64,000 nt of DNA from Calothrix sp. C42_A2020_038 (GCA_015272395.1 JACYLQ010000008.1:62001-126000); one strand, 5' to 3'; counted from the first letter of the stretch, positions 38,094 through 48,373 are shown. The notes: generated by a model from the letters alone, not told the origin. Translations and numbers: made by a program.

Positions 38094-38703
38094 CTGAAGT
38101 TTACATTAATCAAGCTGGCAACTAGAAAGGTTGACTTTCCGGTAAACCGTACTTGACAAAAATATCTCAACCAACTTTAGCCAATCAGCCATTAGTCATT
38201 AGGTAACTACACCAATTAGATTACATTTAACTATATTGCCGCTTCATCTATCTTGGGGATCATTAGAACTTATAAGAGATTAAAGTCTAAACTGTACAGT
38301 TTTAATTCGGCGCCAATCATTTCCACATCCAAAGGTCGTAATTACCATTTAACGTCTACAATCAACAAAAAAAGCGACGAAAAACCGATTTAATCCTCTA
38401 AATAACATGTTGCCACTCTCTCAGATGTTTTCATATACAATATCTTACAATTGCTAATTACTACGCTCTCTAATATTTACTACTCGAAAGTTCGCAGCAA
38501 TTAAATATATTAAAAAAACATTAAAATTCAACAAACAAAATATATACAAATTTACAGTTTTAAATATGATTTTAGTAATTAACGATACAAAAATAAGTCA
38601 ATATTTTTTATGTATATTCATTTAATATTATTTTTACCAATAACTAAGCAACTTAAGTATAATAAAATGTAATATTAAAAAATATATAAATAAATAATTA
38701 ATT
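38094..38703. other. AT-rich intergenic region upstream of xth
   Basis: About 610 bases between divergent genes, very AT-rich from 38500 on, with runs of A and T. One GGCGCC lies at about 38309. Promoters for both neighbours must be here. No RNA gene or protein frame was recognised. Confidence 0.5.
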
Positions 38704-39486
38704 ATGAAAATAGCGACTTGGAACGTCAACTCGATTCGTACACGTTTGGAACATGTGGTCAATTGGTTGGAACAGAACCCAGTTGATGTGCTTTGTGTAC
38801 AAGAAACCAAAGTAGTTGATACAGACTTCCCGCGCGCAGCGTTTGAAGCATTGGAGTATTACACGTATATATCAGGACAAAAATCTTATAACGGAGTTGC
38901 GCTACTGAGTAAAAAAGAGCTTGAGCAAGTCAGTACTGGGTTTACAAGTTTATTGCCCGAACTAGAACCAATATGGGATGAACAGAAAAGAGTCATTACT
39001 GGTGTAATTGACGGTATGAGAATTTTAAATCTTTATGTGCCCAACGGTTCGGAAGTTGGTTGCGAAAAGTACGAATTTAAACTGCGTTGGTTGACTATAC
39101 TACGAAAATACTTACAAGTCATGCTATCAGAAAATCCTAATATTTGTATGTGTGGTGACTTTAATATTGCCCTCGAAGATAAAGATATCCATGAAAAAGC
39201 TGACATCAAAAACCACATCATGTCATCGGATGCTGAACGTACAGTTCTCAAGGAAGTTTTGGAACTAGGCTTCGCTGATGCTTTTCGTAAATTCACTACA
39301 GAACCAGGACACTATAGTTGGTGGGACTACCGCGCGATGGCATTTCGCCGTAACCTAGGGTGGCGTATTGACCATCATTATTTGACACCTGAGCTATACG
39401 AACGGGCGATAAGTTGCGTAATTGATAAGGCGCCAAGAAAATTAGAAAAACCCAGTGACCACGCCCCAGTTATAGTCGAACTTTGA
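38704..39486 (+). CDS. xth: Exodeoxyribonuclease III / AP endonuclease
   Basis: 260 residues of the EEP nuclease fold, acting in base excision repair at abasic sites. Motifs in order are IATWNVNSIRTRLE (Asn7), VLCVQETKV (metal Glu), LNLYVPNGSE, CGDFNIALEDKDIHE and the C-terminal WRIDHHYLTPEL with SDHAPVIVEL (catalytic His). Length is normal for ExoIII. It is followed ~120 bases later by the SDR gene on the same strand. Confidence 0.95.
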   Translation: MKIATWNVNSIRTRLEHVVNWLEQNPVDVLCVQETKVVDTDFPRAAFEALEYYTYISGQKSYNGVALLSKKELEQVSTGFTSLLPELEPIWDEQKRVITGVIDGMRILNLYVPNGSEVGCEKYEFKLRWLTILRKYLQVMLSENPNICMCGDFNIALEDKDIHEKADIKNHIMSSDAERTVLKEVLELGFADAFRKFTTEPGHYSWWDYRAMAFRRNLGWRIDHHYLTPELYERAISCVIDKAPRKLEKPSDHAPVIVEL

Positions 39487-39603
39487 CTACTCCCCTGCCT
39501 GAAAGCGAAATGATGCCTTGACTTGAGTTAATTCGCTGATTTTTCGTTCGCTTATTAAAATTGATTAAGACCCAAAACCCAAAATCGATAACCCAAAATC
39601 CTT

Positions 39604-40479
39604 ATGTTTTTGGTAACAGGAGCAACAGGTGGAATCGGGCGCCGAGTGGTGCGACTTTTACGTGAACAACATCAACAAGTACGGACGTTTGTTCGTTTAA
39701 GTTCGCGTTATAGTGAATTAGAGCATCGAGGCGCCGAAATATTTATCGGTGACTTGCGTTGTGAGCGCGACATTCAAAAAGCATGTCGAGGTGTTCGATA
39801 TATTATCAGTACTCACGGTTCTGATGGTGATGCGCTCGCACTAGACTACCGGGCGAATATAGAACTTATTGACCAAGCAAAAAGTAATGGAGTTGAATAT
39901 TTTGTTTTTATTTCCGTACTAGGTGCAGACAGAGGTTACGAAGATGCACCTGTGTTTAAAGCAAAACGGGAAGTAGAGCGTTATTTACAAGCTAGTGGCT
40001 TAAATTACACTATTTTACGTCCGGCTGGATTAGCATCTAATTTACTAGTACTTGCCGAACGTTTCCGCGAAACCGGAATGTATTTACTTATCGGCGACCC
40101 TAAAAACCGAACTTCGATAGTAAGTACAGACGACTTGGCAAAAATAGCTGTTGATTCAGTCAGTGTTATTGGCGCCCGTAATCAAATTTTATCTGTAGGG
40201 GGACCAGAAATATTAACTCGTGAGGATATACCACGGATATTCGGTCGTATTTTCAATAAAGAACCAACTATAATTAACCCACCATTATTTTTAATCGATG
40301 GGTTTCGGGGTTTACTGGGTATAGTTAATCCTCAAGCACAAAAGTCTTTAGGAACCTTTAGAACATTGCTAGCAAACGAGTTTTTCTGTAAAACTGAAGA
40401 AATTAATAATCTAGAAGCTATTTTTGCTTTTCACCTAGAACCTTTAGAAAGCTTCTTAAGGCGCTATTTAGCTGTATGA
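39604..40479 (+). CDS. NmrA/Ycf39-like atypical SDR protein
   Basis: 291 residues. The Rossmann motif FLVTGATGGIGRRVVRLLR binds NAD(P)H. SVLGADRG, then AKREVERYLQASGLNYTILRPAG, takes the place of the SDR active-site region and lacks a clear YxxxK, so it belongs to the atypical group with NmrA and Ycf39. These often act as assembly or regulatory factors rather than as dehydrogenases. Ycf39 itself helps insert pigments into photosystem II. The exact role here is unknown. Confidence 0.88.
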   Translation: MFLVTGATGGIGRRVVRLLREQHQQVRTFVRLSSRYSELEHRGAEIFIGDLRCERDIQKACRGVRYIISTHGSDGDALALDYRANIELIDQAKSNGVEYFVFISVLGADRGYEDAPVFKAKREVERYLQASGLNYTILRPAGLASNLLVLAERFRETGMYLLIGDPKNRTSIVSTDDLAKIAVDSVSVIGARNQILSVGGPEILTREDIPRIFGRIFNKEPTIINPPLFLIDGFRGLLGIVNPQAQKSLGTFRTLLANEFFCKTEEINNLEAIFAFHLEPLESFLRRYLAV

Positions 40480-40633
40480 CCCACCCCTCCCTCCCTCATA
40501 AGGGTAGGAAAAAAGGCACCTTGGGAATTGATTTTGAACTCAAGAACTGCACAAGAACAGTTCCCCGCTAACGATACTCTTAAGTTGTGTGTACACCAAC
40601 AAAGGGAGGGACTCCAAAATCCAAAATCCATTC

Positions 40634-42157
40634 ATGTCTCTTTTAGGGAAAACCCAAAATCCTATGCCTCCTTTAGCTGCAAACCCTGTACAAGCACGTC
40701 AAACCAAACAAGTATTTGCCCGACCAGAAGAACAATTATCTTTTGAATTAGGTAAAGCTGTACAAGAACTACCACCGCTATATACAAGATTACTAGCAGG
40801 AACAATTAGTGCTATAGTTTTCGGCACTATTGGGTGGGCACATTTTTCCAAAGTCGATGAAGTTGCAACAGCACCGGGAGAATTGATTGCATCAACTCAA
40901 GTACGTCCAGTAACATCAATTGGCAATGGTTCAATAACATCAGTGCGTGTTAAAGAAGGTCAACGTGTAGCTAAAGATGAAATTTTGGTCGAACGTGACC
41001 CAGAATTTCAAAAATTGGATGTTACACGGTTAGCTCAATCTGCTAAACTTATTCAACAAGATTTACGGCGCCTTGATGCCGAGCGAAGCGGCAACAAAAG
41101 TTCAGGAAGTCCGATTCAAGATGAACTTTTAGCCGCGCGTTTGCGTGACTTTGAAGCTAGGCAAGCTGCTGCTGAAGCTGAAGCGTCTAGGCAAGCTGCC
41201 TTAATTGATCAAGCAAAAGTTCGTCTTGTGCGTTTGCAAGAAAATTTAGCAAATGCTCAAACCAGCCTCAAAAATGCTCAAACAAACCTGGCTAATGCTC
41301 AAAACCTACGTGAAAAAGTTAATAACAACGTAGCACTAGCCAAACAACGCGAGCAAAGTATGCGGACTCTGATTGGTAATGGTGCTGTTCCTCGACTCGA
41401 CTACCTCGAAGCACAAGACCGACTTAACCGTGCGAATGCTGAAATTACGCGCGCTAATGATGAAATAACCAATAACCAAAATAAAATTACAGAAGCGCAA
41501 GATAAAGTCGCATCACTACAAAAAGATGCAGCAGCTCAGGTTCAAGAAATTCGCCAAGCAGAAGCCGCTTTTCTTGCTGCGAAAAATCAAGCCCAACGTC
41601 TTGCTTCCGAACGCCAAAGCGAGATTTTGACGCAAATAAATAAACGGCGCGAAGAATATACTGATATAACTGGTAAACTCGAGCAAGCACGTAAACAAAC
41701 TGAGTACGAGACTATCAAGTCACCAGTGGCAGGAACAGTTTATAAAGTCAAAGCTACCAAAGGTCCTGTACAAGCAGGTGAAGAGTTATTATCAATATTG
41801 CCTGATGGTGAAGAATTAATGCTCGAAGTCAAAGTTCTCAACCGCGACATCGGCTTTATTCGTCAAGGTATGAAAGCTAAAGTCAAAATGGCCACCTTCC
41901 CGTTCCAAGAGTTTGGTACTATCGAAGGCGAAGTCATGAAAGTAAGCCCTAACGCCATTGTAGATAAAGATTTAGGGCTAGTATTCCCGACGCGGATCAA
42001 GCTCAATAAACACTCAGTTATGGTACGTGGTGAAGAAGTTAAATTTACACCAGGTATGGCTGCTAATGGTGAAATAGTCACCCGTCAAAAATCAATTTTG
42101 ACCTTTATTATGGAGCCAATCACCCGTAGATTTAGTGAAGCTTTCTCTGTAAGATAA
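40634..42157 (+). CDS. HlyD-family periplasmic adaptor of a type I secretion system
   Basis: 507 residues from the ATG at 40634; a GTG at 40589 and an ATG at 40664 are possible. One inner-membrane helix (about residues 55-75, LLAGTISAIVFGTIGW) precedes the biotinyl-lipoyl half (TSVRVKEGQRVAKDEILVE). A long alpha-helical hairpin follows with heptad-like NAQ repeats (ANAQTSLKNAQTNLANAQNL). The second half-motif is TIKSPVAGTVYKV, and the beta-barrel/C-terminus contains GQMK/GMKAKVKMATFPF. It links an ABC exporter to a TolC-like channel. The ABC gene is 10.6 kb away, past four peptidase genes, so I read them as one system. Confidence 0.92.
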   Translation: MSLLGKTQNPMPPLAANPVQARQTKQVFARPEEQLSFELGKAVQELPPLYTRLLAGTISAIVFGTIGWAHFSKVDEVATAPGELIASTQVRPVTSIGNGSITSVRVKEGQRVAKDEILVERDPEFQKLDVTRLAQSAKLIQQDLRRLDAERSGNKSSGSPIQDELLAARLRDFEARQAAAEAEASRQAALIDQAKVRLVRLQENLANAQTSLKNAQTNLANAQNLREKVNNNVALAKQREQSMRTLIGNGAVPRLDYLEAQDRLNRANAEITRANDEITNNQNKITEAQDKVASLQKDAAAQVQEIRQAEAAFLAAKNQAQRLASERQSEILTQINKRREEYTDITGKLEQARKQTEYETIKSPVAGTVYKVKATKGPVQAGEELLSILPDGEELMLEVKVLNRDIGFIRQGMKAKVKMATFPFQEFGTIEGEVMKVSPNAIVDKDLGLVFPTRIKLNKHSVMVRGEEVKFTPGMAANGEIVTRQKSILTFIMEPITRRFSEAFSVR

Positions 42158-42173
42158 ATAAACTTGATTGTTT

Positions 42174-42206
42174 AGATTCCCGATTTCTTTAACAAATCGG
42201 GAATCT
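42174..42206. repeat. Palindrome family C, copy 3
   Basis: AGATTCCCGATTT-loop-AAATCGGGAATCT, between the convergent hlyD and first subtilase genes. It is a possible bidirectional terminator, without T-run. Confidence 0.72.
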
Positions 42207-42207
42207 C

Positions 42208-42314
42208 ACAGCAAATTTGAAGTTGATTAAATACAGCCGAGCGGGCAAGGATACCCACTCCACAACAGTTTGATTTTTCTCTATGTACAAGAGCGCAACC
42301 TAAAAACTGCTGTA
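42208..42314 (+). repeat. Dispersed repeat family B, copy 3
   Basis: A near full-length copy (ACAGCAAATTTGAAG... AAAACTGCTGTA) immediately after palindrome C copy 3. It ends 5 bases before the subtilase stop codon. Its sequence is closest to copy 1 at 2576-2683, including CTATGTACAAGAGCGCAACC. Confidence 0.8.
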
Positions 42315-42318
42315 CTAT

Positions 42319-44748
42319 TTAAGCGAATTGAAAGCGTCCAGAATAAAGGTTAGCAAGTTGAGAATTTTCCGAGATTGCGAACGCGCGACGTACAGCAGCA
42401 TCAGCGTTAACTAAGCCATTGCCAAAATCGCGATCTTGACCAGGTACTCCTAAATCAGTGGCAGTATCAATTAATATTTGTCGGATTTGTGCTGGAGTTA
42501 AATTTGGGTTAACACTCCAAACTAGTGAAGCAATTCCAGCCATGTTAGGGTTTGCGCTGGATGTACCACTAAAAGTATGCATTTGATTATAACTATCGAT
42601 TGCTGGAGAGTCAGTGGGTGCGAAGAGTGTTAAGTTTTTACCGTAGTTAGAATACCAAGCACGGTCAACAGAAGTGGCATTAGTTAGACCATTAACTGTT
42701 ATTGTGCCTGTATGAGTCAAGGCGCCAACAGCAATAACATTATTATGTGTAGTCTGTAATCGTGAAACGCCACTACTATATACAGCTACCGTTGTACCTG
42801 GGTAATTATTAAGGTCTTGTTGATAGATAAAAGTATCATCGATATCGCGAGAACCATTACCAGCAGCAACTGCAAAGATAGCAATATCAGAGTTTTCTTG
42901 AATTAGCTGTTCAAGTTGCGCTTGTGTTCCACCATTATTAAGCCAATACTCTCCTTGAATACCAGCTTGGAATACAACTCGCATATTATTTGTACGGGCG
43001 TAATTTATTGAGTCACGAATTGCTTGCTGAAAATTGACACCAGTATAAATGTTGTTCACGTAAACATTACTGTTCCAATTAATACCTGCTATCCCTAAAC
43101 CGTTATTTGGCGTTGAGGACATAATGCTAATTGAACTATGCCCATGTCCATAGTCATTAAAATGATCGTAACTAGTTAAATTGGTTATCAAACGATTGTT
43201 AAATACTTCGGTATTATTATTAGATATATTTGTAATACCAGTATCTAAAGAAACTAAAAGTACATTGCTTGAACCTTGAGTAAAGCGCCAAGCACTATTC
43301 ACATCAGTAAGATGTAAATTCCACTGTTGAGAATAATAAGTATCATTAGTACGAACTTGTAGTTCCAAGATTGAACCATCAGAGAAACTTAGACTTTCAA
43401 TTCCTTGGAAGTAAATCTCTCGACCATCAGCTAAAGTCAGATAGTCAAAAGCTGTTCCTCGAAAGATAGCTTGATTCTTTATTGAAGATAATGGGTTAAA
43501 GTTTGCAAGTTTAGTGCCATTGATGCTGGTTACACTAGAGCGGTCAATACCCAAATTCAATACATCAGTACCGCCGCGTCCAATGAATACACTGCCAGTT
43601 CCAAGCGGCGCCGAATAATCAAACTTGTCCGCAGTGTAGGAGCCGTAGATGGTATTTGCAGGTTGCCATGACAATATTTTTAGTGGCTGGGTTGTGGAGA
43701 AGAAATCTTCACCACTTGTTGTCCGAGCAACTGCACGAAATTGGTATTCACCACCTGTTAAGTTGATATCAGATAAGTCAATTAGTAGATTTGATAGGGA
43801 TAAATTAGCTTCATTCCAAGTCCCTATAGAAATAATATTGCCATCTTTTAAAGCTTCTAAGCGTATATTTGATAAAGATGTTGAGTCTTGTAAAGCATAG
43901 CTGAAGCGAATAGCACCACTTTGGAATACTGTGTCAGCAGTATTATCAGAGGAAGCATCGGAAATATTAAATGCGTCAAACTGTAATGAACTAGGAGGAG
44001 TATATTGTGTATAACTAAAACTACGTTCAGCAGCATCACTTGTGGCGCCTGCTTTGTCATATGCTGTTGCCCAAAGCTTATAATTACCTGATGTCAGATT
44101 TAAATTATTCAGAGCGAGTTTATAGTTAAATTCTGCCCAGTTCTGACTCCAGGTAGAGGAAGTAAAGTTGGTTGCATCTGGAATATCCACGAAACTACCA
44201 TCCGCGCGCTGAATACGAAAGTCCACGCGCGCAATATCACCTGCTCCGTCGTTGTCATAGACATAACCACCATTGATGTTCAGTGCATCATTTGTTTGCA
44301 GTGTAGTATTATCAAGGTTAAACTGTAACCAAGTCGGTGCTGAATTTTGGGTAATAGATTGACTGGAGATATGTAGCTGATAATTCGTACCATAAGAGAA
44401 TTGATTAAAACTAGCCGATGTCGGAAAATATACGCGAATGTAATAAGCACCTGGATTTAAAGTTGTTTGGATTGATTCATGTTGTGTTCCAGATGAATAA
44501 GAACCGATAATAACTTCACTCTTGCCATCAAAAATATTATTTGCGTTTAGATCTTGAACTAATTCGACATCTACATCTGCATATATACCTGTAAGAGAAA
44601 TACTTAAGCTGCTATGACTATTCAATTTCAAGCGATAGAAATCATCTACTTTGTAAGGGCCAACCCAATTTGTACATATCTGTACATTAGAGTTTAGATA
44701 TAAATTTTGAGCTGCATACAACGGACTACTATAATTATTAAGCTGCAT
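42319..44748 (-). CDS. Subtilisin-like serine protease with N-terminal PPC-like domain (809 aa)
   Basis: Residues ~15-130 form a beta-rich PPC-like domain (DDFYRLKLNSHSSLSISLTG, LNPGAYYIRVY) with an EF-hand-like stretch DLNANNIFDG. Residues ~135-370 hold Ig-like/fibronectin-like beta modules. A short domain FIGRGGTDVLNLGIDR precedes the catalytic part, which opens QQWNLHLTDVNSAWRFTQGS. The subtilase triad is Asp502 (VSLDTGI), His535 (YGHGH) and Ser730 (SGTSSANP), all present. There is no Sec signal peptide, so export by the neighbouring type I system is likely. AAGGAA lies nine bases before the ATG. It shares catalytic-domain phrases with the 48756-50603 protease (NNGLGIAG, NWNS), so they are paralogues. 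Confidence 0.92.
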   Translation of the reverse strand: MQLNNYSSPLYAAQNLYLNSNVQICTNWVGPYKVDDFYRLKLNSHSSLSISLTGIYADVDVELVQDLNANNIFDGKSEVIIGSYSSGTQHESIQTTLNPGAYYIRVYFPTSASFNQFSYGTNYQLHISSQSITQNSAPTWLQFNLDNTTLQTNDALNINGGYVYDNDGAGDIARVDFRIQRADGSFVDIPDATNFTSSTWSQNWAEFNYKLALNNLNLTSGNYKLWATAYDKAGATSDAAERSFSYTQYTPPSSLQFDAFNISDASSDNTADTVFQSGAIRFSYALQDSTSLSNIRLEALKDGNIISIGTWNEANLSLSNLLIDLSDINLTGGEYQFRAVARTTSGEDFFSTTQPLKILSWQPANTIYGSYTADKFDYSAPLGTGSVFIGRGGTDVLNLGIDRSSVTSINGTKLANFNPLSSIKNQAIFRGTAFDYLTLADGREIYFQGIESLSFSDGSILELQVRTNDTYYSQQWNLHLTDVNSAWRFTQGSSNVLLVSLDTGITNISNNNTEVFNNRLITNLTSYDHFNDYGHGHSSISIMSSTPNNGLGIAGINWNSNVYVNNIYTGVNFQQAIRDSINYARTNNMRVVFQAGIQGEYWLNNGGTQAQLEQLIQENSDIAIFAVAAGNGSRDIDDTFIYQQDLNNYPGTTVAVYSSGVSRLQTTHNNVIAVGALTHTGTITVNGLTNATSVDRAWYSNYGKNLTLFAPTDSPAIDSYNQMHTFSGTSSANPNMAGIASLVWSVNPNLTPAQIRQILIDTATDLGVPGQDRDFGNGLVNADAAVRRAFAISENSQLANLYSGRFQFA

Positions 44749-45083
44749 GAATGAAATTCCTTATAATCCCCGGTTATCTACGAATCAGATAATTGAATCA
44801 ATTCGACCTGTCTACCTATGGGAAACAAATATTTAGTGAAAATAAATACATTCAACGAATACTTTAAAAAAGATATCAATTTTTCCTAAAGTATTGGTGC
44901 TGTTACAATACAGTAATTCTCTAACAAAAATTTGCTGTTCTCTGTACTGAGTTGCAAATTGATAAACTAATTTTAACTTTTTATATTTAAAGTTACTTTG
45001 AGGATTCAGCGAAATTACGTAAAAACGAGATAAAGATAAATTAAATCAGGAATTTATTACTATTAAATATACTATAAATAGTA

Positions 45084-45116
45084 AGATTCCCTCTTTTTGA
45101 TATGAATCGGGAATCT
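45084..45116. repeat. Palindrome family C, degenerate copy 4
   Basis: AGATTCCCTC...GAATCGGGAATCT, 20 bases downstream of the second subtilase stop. The two arms match imperfectly. It lies in the 44749-45136 gap, which otherwise shows only AT-rich sequence and the promoter of the 809-aa protease. Confidence 0.6.
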
Positions 45117-45136
45117 CTGACTGATATTAAAACTTA

Positions 45137-46591
45137 TTATAGAGAAGGAAGTAAGCTCAAGTATTGTTCATATGGAGCTAGTATTATTTTCCCATAGCGC
45201 TCAAAAATATTTTGTGGATCTTGTGGGTCTTGCGGGGTAGTATTAGCCATAGTGAGGTAGCCGGATTTATTATCTGTAGATTGTTTTTCAGACCAGTATT
45301 CAGACATTTCAGAACTACTAAAAGCTCCGTGACTAACAAATTGAGTATTGTTACCCTTATTTGCGTCAAAAATAATATTTTCGGTTTTACTAAATTCACC
45401 AACATTATAATTAGTGGCAATATTACTGGAAAAAGGGTTGAAACCGGAAAATATGTCTCCAAAATCGAAGCTTGGAAATAGGTTGTTATTTTGTCCAGAA
45501 TTTTTCGATGTGTCTGCAAGAATTTGCCTAACTTGACTATCACTAAGACCACGGTTCGCACTTAACATCAGCGCAACTACACCTGCAACATGAGGAGTTG
45601 CCATTGATGTACCACTGTAGCTTTCGTAGCTGTTATTTGGAACTGTTGAATAAACACCGACTCCAGGCGCCGTCACGTAAGTAAGCTGTTTATTACCAGA
45701 ACGGTTGGAAAAGCTCGCTAAATCACCATTTCTATCAACTGCACCAACTGCGATGCCAGTATTTTCAGCATAACGCGCGGGGTAAATAGGTGATGCACCA
45801 CCGCTATTACCTGCTGCCATTACAACAATCACACCTTTTCCACTAGCATAATTGAGCGCATCTTGCATCGCTTTATTAGTGCCACCACCACCAAGACTTA
45901 AATTAATGACATTAGCTCCGTTATCTACAGCATAATAGATACCCTTAGTAATTGATTCATATGAACCAGAGCCAGTATCATCAAGTACTTTTACAGGCAT
46001 GATTTTGGCATCATAGGCAACTCCAGTCACGCCATAATCATTCTTTAGACCTGCTATTGTTCCAGAGATGTGAGTTCCATGTCCGTCTCTGTCCATCACA
46101 TCATTGTTGTTATCTACAAAGTTCCAACCGTTAATGTCACCAGCATAGCCATTACTTGCGTCATCGTTGGGATTTGTCCAAATATTATCTTTTAAGTCTA
46201 CATGGTTGATATCAACCCCTGTATCCAGAACTGCAACCACAACTCCTTTACCTGTGTATCCCTTTGACCAAGCTTCTGGAGCTTTGATCATATCAGCACC
46301 CCACTTATTGCCACCAGTGTCTGGAACATCAGGAAAAGTTGGTTGACCAATAGCTTTCGCAACTGCTGCGGATGCATTCACCAACCCATAACCGTTAATT
46401 GAGCTATATCCTTGAGAACTGAATGTATCGCTGCTATCAGTATAATTTCTAGAAGAACGACTACGGCGCCTTAATGTGTAAATGTCATCATTAATGAAGT
46501 TGTCAAAAGTATTTGATTTATTAAATGAACTAGGAGTAATATTTAGATTTTTTTGCAACGCTAAATCATTACTCGTGTAATCAATAAACAT
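45137..46591 (-). CDS. Subtilisin-like serine protease (484 aa)
   Basis: A canonical subtilase domain covers about residues 100-360, with Asp123 (AVLDTGVD), His171 (DGHGTHISG) and Ser329 (YSGTSMATP). Between His and Ser are NVINLSLGGGG and the oxyanion Asn in MAAGNSGG. The N-terminal ~100 residues lack a signal peptide and contain NGYGLVNASAAVAKAIGQ, a phrase normally found at the end of a subtilase domain. The C-terminal ~120 residues are Asn/Ser-rich without a recognised domain. GAGGA nine bases before the ATG supports the start. It is the most subtilisin-like of the three proteases and lacks the PPC domain. Confidence 0.94.
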   Translation of the reverse strand: MFIDYTSNDLALQKNLNITPSSFNKSNTFDNFINDDIYTLRRRSRSSRNYTDSSDTFSSQGYSSINGYGLVNASAAVAKAIGQPTFPDVPDTGGNKWGADMIKAPEAWSKGYTGKGVVVAVLDTGVDINHVDLKDNIWTNPNDDASNGYAGDINGWNFVDNNNDVMDRDGHGTHISGTIAGLKNDYGVTGVAYDAKIMPVKVLDDTGSGSYESITKGIYYAVDNGANVINLSLGGGGTNKAMQDALNYASGKGVIVVMAAGNSGGASPIYPARYAENTGIAVGAVDRNGDLASFSNRSGNKQLTYVTAPGVGVYSTVPNNSYESYSGTSMATPHVAGVVALMLSANRGLSDSQVRQILADTSKNSGQNNNLFPSFDFGDIFSGFNPFSSNIATNYNVGEFSKTENIIFDANKGNNTQFVSHGAFSSSEMSEYWSEKQSTDNKSGYLTMANTTPQDPQDPQNIFERYGKIILAPYEQYLSLLPSL

Positions 46592-46805
46592 GAGTACTTA
46601 TCCTCAAAAATTACTTCCTGTGGAGTTATCCAATATTTACTTAAGAAAATATATTGAAGTGAGAAGCTAATATTTCCTAGTCAATAATAACTAGAAAGTG
46701 ACAATTTAATTTGCAGCTACTTTTACAGAAATTTCAAATTATAAATGTTTTTATAGAAAAATTTATGATTAGTATCAAACATCAAGTTATTAACTATTTA
46801 ATTTA

Positions 46806-46834
46806 ATTCCCGACTAATTGAATAAGTCAGGAAT
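46806..46834. repeat. Palindrome family C, copy 5
   Basis: ATTCCCGACTA-loop-AAGTCAGGAAT, 91 bases after the calpain-gene stop, in the gap before the 484-aa subtilase. Two arm positions differ from the consensus. Confidence 0.65.
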
Positions 46835-46924
46835 ATGGGAACCAAGACTAGCAACTGATGATTGATTTGAAATAACTGGACTTTGTTTGTAAGTAACAAT
46901 TCATCCGTTACTTCGCACAGAACA

Positions 46925-48373
46925 CTAGGTATTAATTATCGTCGCATCCCAATAACTAAAATTAGATAGTATTTGATTCCAGCTAAGTTCCAATTTACCT
47001 GGTTTAGAGGATGACTCAATTCCCCACGGATTGAAGAGAGTAAATTTTTGAGTGGAGGAATCATAACTTACCAAAGCATAAGCATGACTTGGAATAATAT
47101 CCGGCACCACTCCGCTTGACTTTGACCCAAAGCCAATTAGTTGTCCTAACTTCATCGCATTTAAAAGTGACTCCAGATTTAAAACATTCGTTGAGATTCT
47201 GTTGCCTGTGATGTGTGAAAGAGCGTCACTAATATAACCACCTTTACCGATGCCGGAATACGAATTGGTATTATCTTGGTAAATCCATCCAGATTCGTTT
47301 AGTTGTGCATACGCTTTTTCTGCTAATGCTACCCACAACTCATTCGTAGGATTGTCATAGCTACTACCTTTACTTGCGTAAACAAACTTTCCAGACAAGT
47401 CTACTGGTAGATACCTATCAACAGTTACATAGTCTGCAACTTGATTCTTGAAGAAGCGAACAGTGAAAGTATTATCACCGTTATCGATAAACATATTTTG
47501 AATCGTAGTTGGTGAGTGAGTAGCTGTCACAGCTAGCCCAACCAGGAAGAAGCAGTCATTTATTTGACCTTGTTTAACGTCTTGATAGCTTACACCATTC
47601 TGAAATAAGGCGCCGCTAGCTTGTTTATACGTAAATCCAGTTGTCGGATAATCACGTCCTAGAAACCATTTATTAACTAGATTCTCCATTTGAGTACTAC
47701 TACTTCCAGGAGTCAGATTACCTAAATTAGTACCTTGGTATCTCTGATTTGCGACATCACCGTTGACTACTTTGCTCGCTAACACTCGCACGTATTCTGG
47801 TATTCCAAATATAGATGCATTATTTACCAAGTTCTTCAAGTCTTTGAATTCAGTTGCATCTACTACTCCATCATCTCCTGACGTGCGCAGAATCTTCATC
47901 ATCTCATTGCGGTCAATAACTCCATCGCTAAAAGCTGAGTTTATATGCATACGCATTTGTGCATCTTGGAATGTCATATCCAACCAAGAACCAGTACTTT
48001 GAGCTACTAATACTGGTGGTTCTGGAATCTCACTAGTACTGTATTTAAGGCTGTATTCACTATTCGAATTCCGAACTCGAAAGATTTTGATCCAATAATC
48101 ACCTGCTTCTAAGGTTAAACTTAATGATTCATTTCGGTTACGACGGTTATAAGAACCTCCTAGTTCTTGACCATTACGGTTCAAGACTTGCACATTCACA
48201 TTTCCATATAAGCCATCGACAGCGAGATTTAAACTACTGCGACCGCTAAAGCTGAAACTATAATAATCCTCTGTATTGCCTGCCCATATTGAACCTGATA
48301 AGACCTGCGTACTCTGATTAATAGTCAAATCTTTTTTGATACTTGTATTTTGCTCAAATATATTTAATGACAT
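46925..48373 (-). CDS. Calpain-like cysteine protease with N-terminal PPC-like domain
   Basis: 482 residues. The N-terminal ~115 form a PPC-like beta domain (EDYYSFSFSGRSSLNLAVDG, LTLEAGDYWIKIF). A linker with two EF-hand-like loops follows (SDGVIDRNEM and GDDGVVDATEF, about residues 145-175). The C2 calpain domain fills the C-terminal half: Cys274 (KQGQINDCFFLVGLA), His430 (PSHAYALVSY) and Asn448 (FNPWG), so the triad is intact. Bacterial calpains are uncommon, and the EF-hand-like loops suggest Ca2+ control (inference). No signal peptide. It lies within the row of protease genes on the same strand. Confidence 0.92.
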   Translation of the reverse strand: MSLNIFEQNTSIKKDLTINQSTQVLSGSIWAGNTEDYYSFSFSGRSSLNLAVDGLYGNVNVQVLNRNGQELGGSYNRRNRNESLSLTLEAGDYWIKIFRVRNSNSEYSLKYSTSEIPEPPVLVAQSTGSWLDMTFQDAQMRMHINSAFSDGVIDRNEMMKILRTSGDDGVVDATEFKDLKNLVNNASIFGIPEYVRVLASKVVNGDVANQRYQGTNLGNLTPGSSSTQMENLVNKWFLGRDYPTTGFTYKQASGALFQNGVSYQDVKQGQINDCFFLVGLAVTATHSPTTIQNMFIDNGDNTFTVRFFKNQVADYVTVDRYLPVDLSGKFVYASKGSSYDNPTNELWVALAEKAYAQLNESGWIYQDNTNSYSGIGKGGYISDALSHITGNRISTNVLNLESLLNAMKLGQLIGFGSKSSGVVPDIIPSHAYALVSYDSSTQKFTLFNPWGIESSSKPGKLELSWNQILSNFSYWDATIINT

